From Mesorhizobium norvegicum (lineage in GTDB: Bacteria > Pseudomonadota > Alphaproteobacteria > Rhizobiales > Rhizobiaceae), in NCBI RefSeq assembly GCF_004919685.1, contig NZ_SMYZ01000050.1:1-43421 (forward strand): a stretch of DNA of 43,421 bases, read 5' to 3'. The position numbers were made by a program, and so were the translations under genes. Below the pieces are notes generated by a model. The model saw only the letters and a list, made by a program, of their open reading frames with translations. It ran no database searches and was not told where the DNA came from. Position 1 is the stretch's first letter, and every line of letters starts with the position of its first letter. Below are positions 41,340 to 43,421 of this stretch, piece after piece.

Positions 41340-42109
41340 GGACCGTCTCGACGATCCCAGGCAAGCATGCGCTGGTCACTGGCGGTGGCTCCGGCGTCGG
41401 GCGGGCCATCGCGCTGGCGCTGGCGGATGCGGGCATAAACGTGACCATCTGCGGCCGCCGGGAAGCAGAGCTCGCCAAGGTGGTCGGCGAAAACGACCGC
41501 ATCTTTGGCATCGCGGCCGATGTCACCGATGAGGCGGCGATGGCGTCGCTCTACGAGAGGGCGCAAGCCGCGCGCGGATCCTTCGACATCGTCGTCGCCA
41601 ATGCCGGCATGTCCGGCAGCGCGCCGGCGCACAAAACCGCGCTCAGCGACTGGCAGCGGACGCTCGACGTCAATTTGACCGGCGCCTTCCTGACGGTGAA
41701 GCCGGCGCTAGCCGGCATGGCCGCGCGCAAGGCGGGACGGATCATCTTCATTGCTTCGACGGCCGGACTGAAAGGCTACGCCTATGTCGCGCCTTACGTC
41801 GCCGCCAAGCATGGCGTCGTCGGCCTGATGCGAGCGCTGGCTGCCGAAACCGCGAAATCGGGTGTCACCGTCAACGCCGTGTGCCCGGGCTTCGTGGAGA
41901 CCGAAATGCTGGAGGAGTCCATCCAGCGCATCATCGAGAAGACCGGCCGCTCGGTCGAGCAGGCGCGGTCGAGCCTCGCCTCGACCAATCCGCAGGGCCG
42001 CTTCATTCAGCCGCAAGAAATTGCCGCCGCCGTGCTGTGGCTGTGTGGCGACGCCGCCCAATCGATCACCGGACAGGCGATTTCCATCTCAGGAGGCGAA
42101 ACATGGTAG
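41336..42109 (+). CDS. SDR-family dehydrogenase
   Basis: Classical short-chain dehydrogenase/reductase, 257 aa. Cofactor motif TGGGSGVG at 15-22, NAG near 90, catalytic Ser141, Tyr154 and Lys158 (ASTAG and YVAAK), and the closing ITGQAISISGGETW. CGRRE after beta-2 suggests NADP(H) preference. It probably oxidises or reduces a 3-hydroxyacyl-CoA or cyclic ketone formed after ring dearomatisation. It overlaps the monooxygenase gene by 4 bases (ATGA) and the marR gene by 7, so it belongs to a tight operon. Start at 41336; the in-frame reading from 41258 lies inside the upstream gene. Confidence 0.92.
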   Translation: MRTVSTIPGKHALVTGGGSGVGRAIALALADAGINVTICGRREAELAKVVGENDRIFGIAADVTDEAAMASLYERAQAARGSFDIVVANAGMSGSAPAHKTALSDWQRTLDVNLTGAFLTVKPALAGMAARKAGRIIFIASTAGLKGYAYVAPYVAAKHGVVGLMRALAAETAKSGVTVNAVCPGFVETEMLEESIQRIIEKTGRSVEQARSSLASTNPQGRFIQPQEIAAAVLWLCGDAAQSITGQAISISGGETW

Positions 42110-42573
42110 CCGGCCCCCTGCCCGCGCCGTCGGGACCCGGCAAGGACCGCTTGCGTCTGTGGATCAGGCTGCTGCGTGCCTCGCGCACGATCGAGGCCGA
42201 GCTGCGCGAGCGGCTGAAGAAGGAGTTCAACACGACGCTGCCGCGCTTCGACGTGATGGCCGCGCTCTATCGCGCGCCGGAGGGCATGCTGATGAGCGAC
42301 CTGTCGCGCTTCCTGCTGGTGTCCAACGGCAATGTCACCGGCATCGTCGACCGGCTGGTTTCGGAAGGACTTGTCGCCCGCGCGCGGCGCAATGGCGACC
42401 GCCGCACGTCGATGGTGCGGCTGACCGAGGAAGGCACGCAGGCCTTTGCCACCATCGCCGCGGCGCATGAAGGCTGGATCGGTGAATTGCTGGGCAAGGT
42501 CAGCGAGGACGACGCGCGCCGGCTGACCGGCATGCTGACCTCGTTCCGCAGCAACTGGGAGGGACGCGAATGA
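42103..42573 (+). CDS. MarR-family transcriptional regulator (second)
   Basis: Winged-helix regulator of 156 aa: FNTTLPRFDVMAALYRAPEG, HTH LMSDLSRFLLVSNGNVTGIV and wing LVARARRNGDRRTSMVRLTEEG. The recognition helix SNGNVTGIVDRL differs from that of the first MarR, so the two should read different operators or ligands. AGGAGG lies 6 bases before the ATG at 42103; this site is inside the SDR coding end. Its stop overlaps the crotonase start by 4 bases. A likely ligand is an aryl-CoA intermediate, as known for MarR proteins in aromatic CoA-ester operons; inference only. Confidence 0.92.
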   Translation: MVAGPLPAPSGPGKDRLRLWIRLLRASRTIEAELRERLKKEFNTTLPRFDVMAALYRAPEGMLMSDLSRFLLVSNGNVTGIVDRLVSEGLVARARRNGDRRTSMVRLTEEGTQAFATIAAAHEGWIGELLGKVSEDDARRLTGMLTSFRSNWEGRE

Positions 42574-43382
42574 CCGGAATGGCCGGGCGCAAGCCGAAGC
42601 ATTTCCTGTGGGAGGTCGAGGGCAGGATCGCAAAGGTCCGACTCGACCGGCCAGAACGCAAGAACCCGCTGACCTTCGACAGCTATGCCGAACTGCGCGA
42701 CACGTTCCGCGACCTCGTCTATGCCGACGACGTCGACGCCGTGGTGTTCCTCTCCAATGGCGGCAATTTCTGCTCCGGCGGCGATGTCCATGACATCATC
42801 GGCCCGCTGGTCAAGATGGACATGAAGCAGCTTCTCGCCTTCACCCGCATGACCGGCGATTTCGTCAAGGCGATGCTGAATTGCGGCAAGCCGATCATTG
42901 CAGCCGTCGACGGCGTCGCGGTCGGCGCGGGCGCCATCATTGCGATGAGCTCCGACATCCGCATCGCCACGCCGGAAGCCAAGACCGCCTTCCTGTTCAC
43001 CCGCGTCGGTCTCGCCGGCTGCGACATGGGCGCCTGCGCGATCCTGCCGCGCATCATCGGCCAGGGCCGCGCCGCAGAACTGCTCTACACCGGCCGCACC
43101 ATGACGGCGGCGGAAGGCGAGCGCTGGGGGTTTTACAACAGGCTGGTCGATGCAGCGGCTCTCGAGGCCGACGCGCTCGACATGGCGACGCGCATCGTCT
43201 CCGGGCCGACCTTCGCCCACGGCATCACCAAGACGCAGCTCAACCAGGAATGGTCGATGGGTCTCGACCAGGCGATCGAAGCGGAAGCGCAGGCGCAAGC
43301 GATCTGCATGCAGACCCGCGACTTCGAGCGCGCCTACAAGGCGTTCGTGGCCAAGGAAAAGCCGGTGTTCGAGGGGGATTGA
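42570..43382 (+). CDS. Enoyl-CoA hydratase/isomerase (crotonase) family protein
   Basis: Crotonase-fold protein of 270 aa that should act on the CoA thioester after ring reduction. Oxyanion-hole segments NFCSGGDVHDI (about 67-77) and DGVAVGAGAIIAMSSDIRIA (about 115-134) are clear. After the core, FTRVGLAGCDMGACAILPRIIG replaces the GGTQRLPR block of ordinary hydratases; the Cys/Met-rich variant may mean a non-standard activity such as ring-opening hydrolase. It starts 4 bases before the marR stop and is the last complete gene in the window. Family firm, reaction uncertain. Confidence 0.9.
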   Translation: MTGMAGRKPKHFLWEVEGRIAKVRLDRPERKNPLTFDSYAELRDTFRDLVYADDVDAVVFLSNGGNFCSGGDVHDIIGPLVKMDMKQLLAFTRMTGDFVKAMLNCGKPIIAAVDGVAVGAGAIIAMSSDIRIATPEAKTAFLFTRVGLAGCDMGACAILPRIIGQGRAAELLYTGRTMTAAEGERWGFYNRLVDAAALEADALDMATRIVSGPTFAHGITKTQLNQEWSMGLDQAIEAEAQAQAICMQTRDFERAYKAFVAKEKPVFEGD

Positions 43383-43384
43383 GG

Positions 43385-43421
43385 ATGGTAGGTTTGCGCC
43401 CAGGCACCCCCCTCTGGCCTG
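43385..43421. other. Right-edge sequence, possible start of an intergenic repeat
   Basis: The last 37 bases open with an ATG 2 bases after the crotonase stop but continue into CACCCCCCTCTGGCCTG, a sequence I know as the start of a frequent Mesorhizobium intergenic palindrome. So a new gene start here is doubtful. Confidence 0.35.

Noticed and set aside
1..43421. CRISPR arrays, transposases, phage genes, rRNA
   Set aside because: I saw no regularly spaced direct repeats, no transposase or integrase motifs and no rRNA sequence when reading the window.

Overview
The window is about 43 kb of GC-rich chromosome from an alphaproteobacterium of the order Rhizobiales, most likely Mesorhizobium or a close relative. 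This rests on recognised gene neighbourhoods (kdsB-pheA divergent from a membrane-anchored cytochrome c; a yejABEF-type operon with two binding proteins), rhizobial-type CTTGAA-N17-CTATCA promoters, and a palindromic intergenic element of the kind common in rhizobia. Species assignment is inference; no rRNA gene is present.

Left part (1-23980) is mostly housekeeping and envelope genes. It holds a HIT hydrolase, NADH pyrophosphatase (nudC), a Dabb protein, kdsB-pheA on the minus strand, cytochrome c, a peptide transporter operon (two binding proteins, yejB, yejE, yejF) ending in ghrA, a small lipoprotein, a TPR-methyltransferase, a DNA-repair pair (MBL-fold exonuclease plus ATP-dependent ligase), a membrane protein, tRNA-Thr(CGT) and tRNA-Cys(GCA). 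An envelope-stress/metal-sensing group follows: an EF-hand protein, an ECF sigma factor, an anti-sigma-like protein, a CnrX/ZraP-like periplasmic sensor and a His-rich exported protein. A membrane sulfatase/phosphoglycerol-transferase and a lower-GC orphan gene close this part.

Right part (24436-43382) looks like one catabolic island built from two outward-facing operons that diverge at about 31115-31233. The minus-strand operon is cyclase-family hydrolase, FAD oxidoreductase, MarR regulator, iorA, iorB. The plus-strand side is a second, homologous FAD oxidoreductase, a family-5 binding protein, two permeases and two ATPases (Dpp/Opp type), a secreted VOC protein, a fused salicylyl-CoA/2-aminobenzoyl-CoA monooxygenase-reductase, an SDR, a second MarR and an enoyl-CoA hydratase. 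The island continues, or is bounded by a repeat, beyond the right edge.

My main hypothesis is that the island degrades an indole-derived aromatic such as the plant auxin indole-3-acetate or isatin. The cyclase would be an isatin-hydrolase-like enzyme giving isatinate (2-aminophenylglyoxylate). IorAB would decarboxylate that 2-keto acid oxidatively, straight to 2-aminobenzoyl-CoA. The fused monooxygenase-reductase would dearomatise this thioester, and the SDR and crotonase would start a beta-oxidation-like breakdown. Each family call is well supported; the joined pathway and its substrate are inference.
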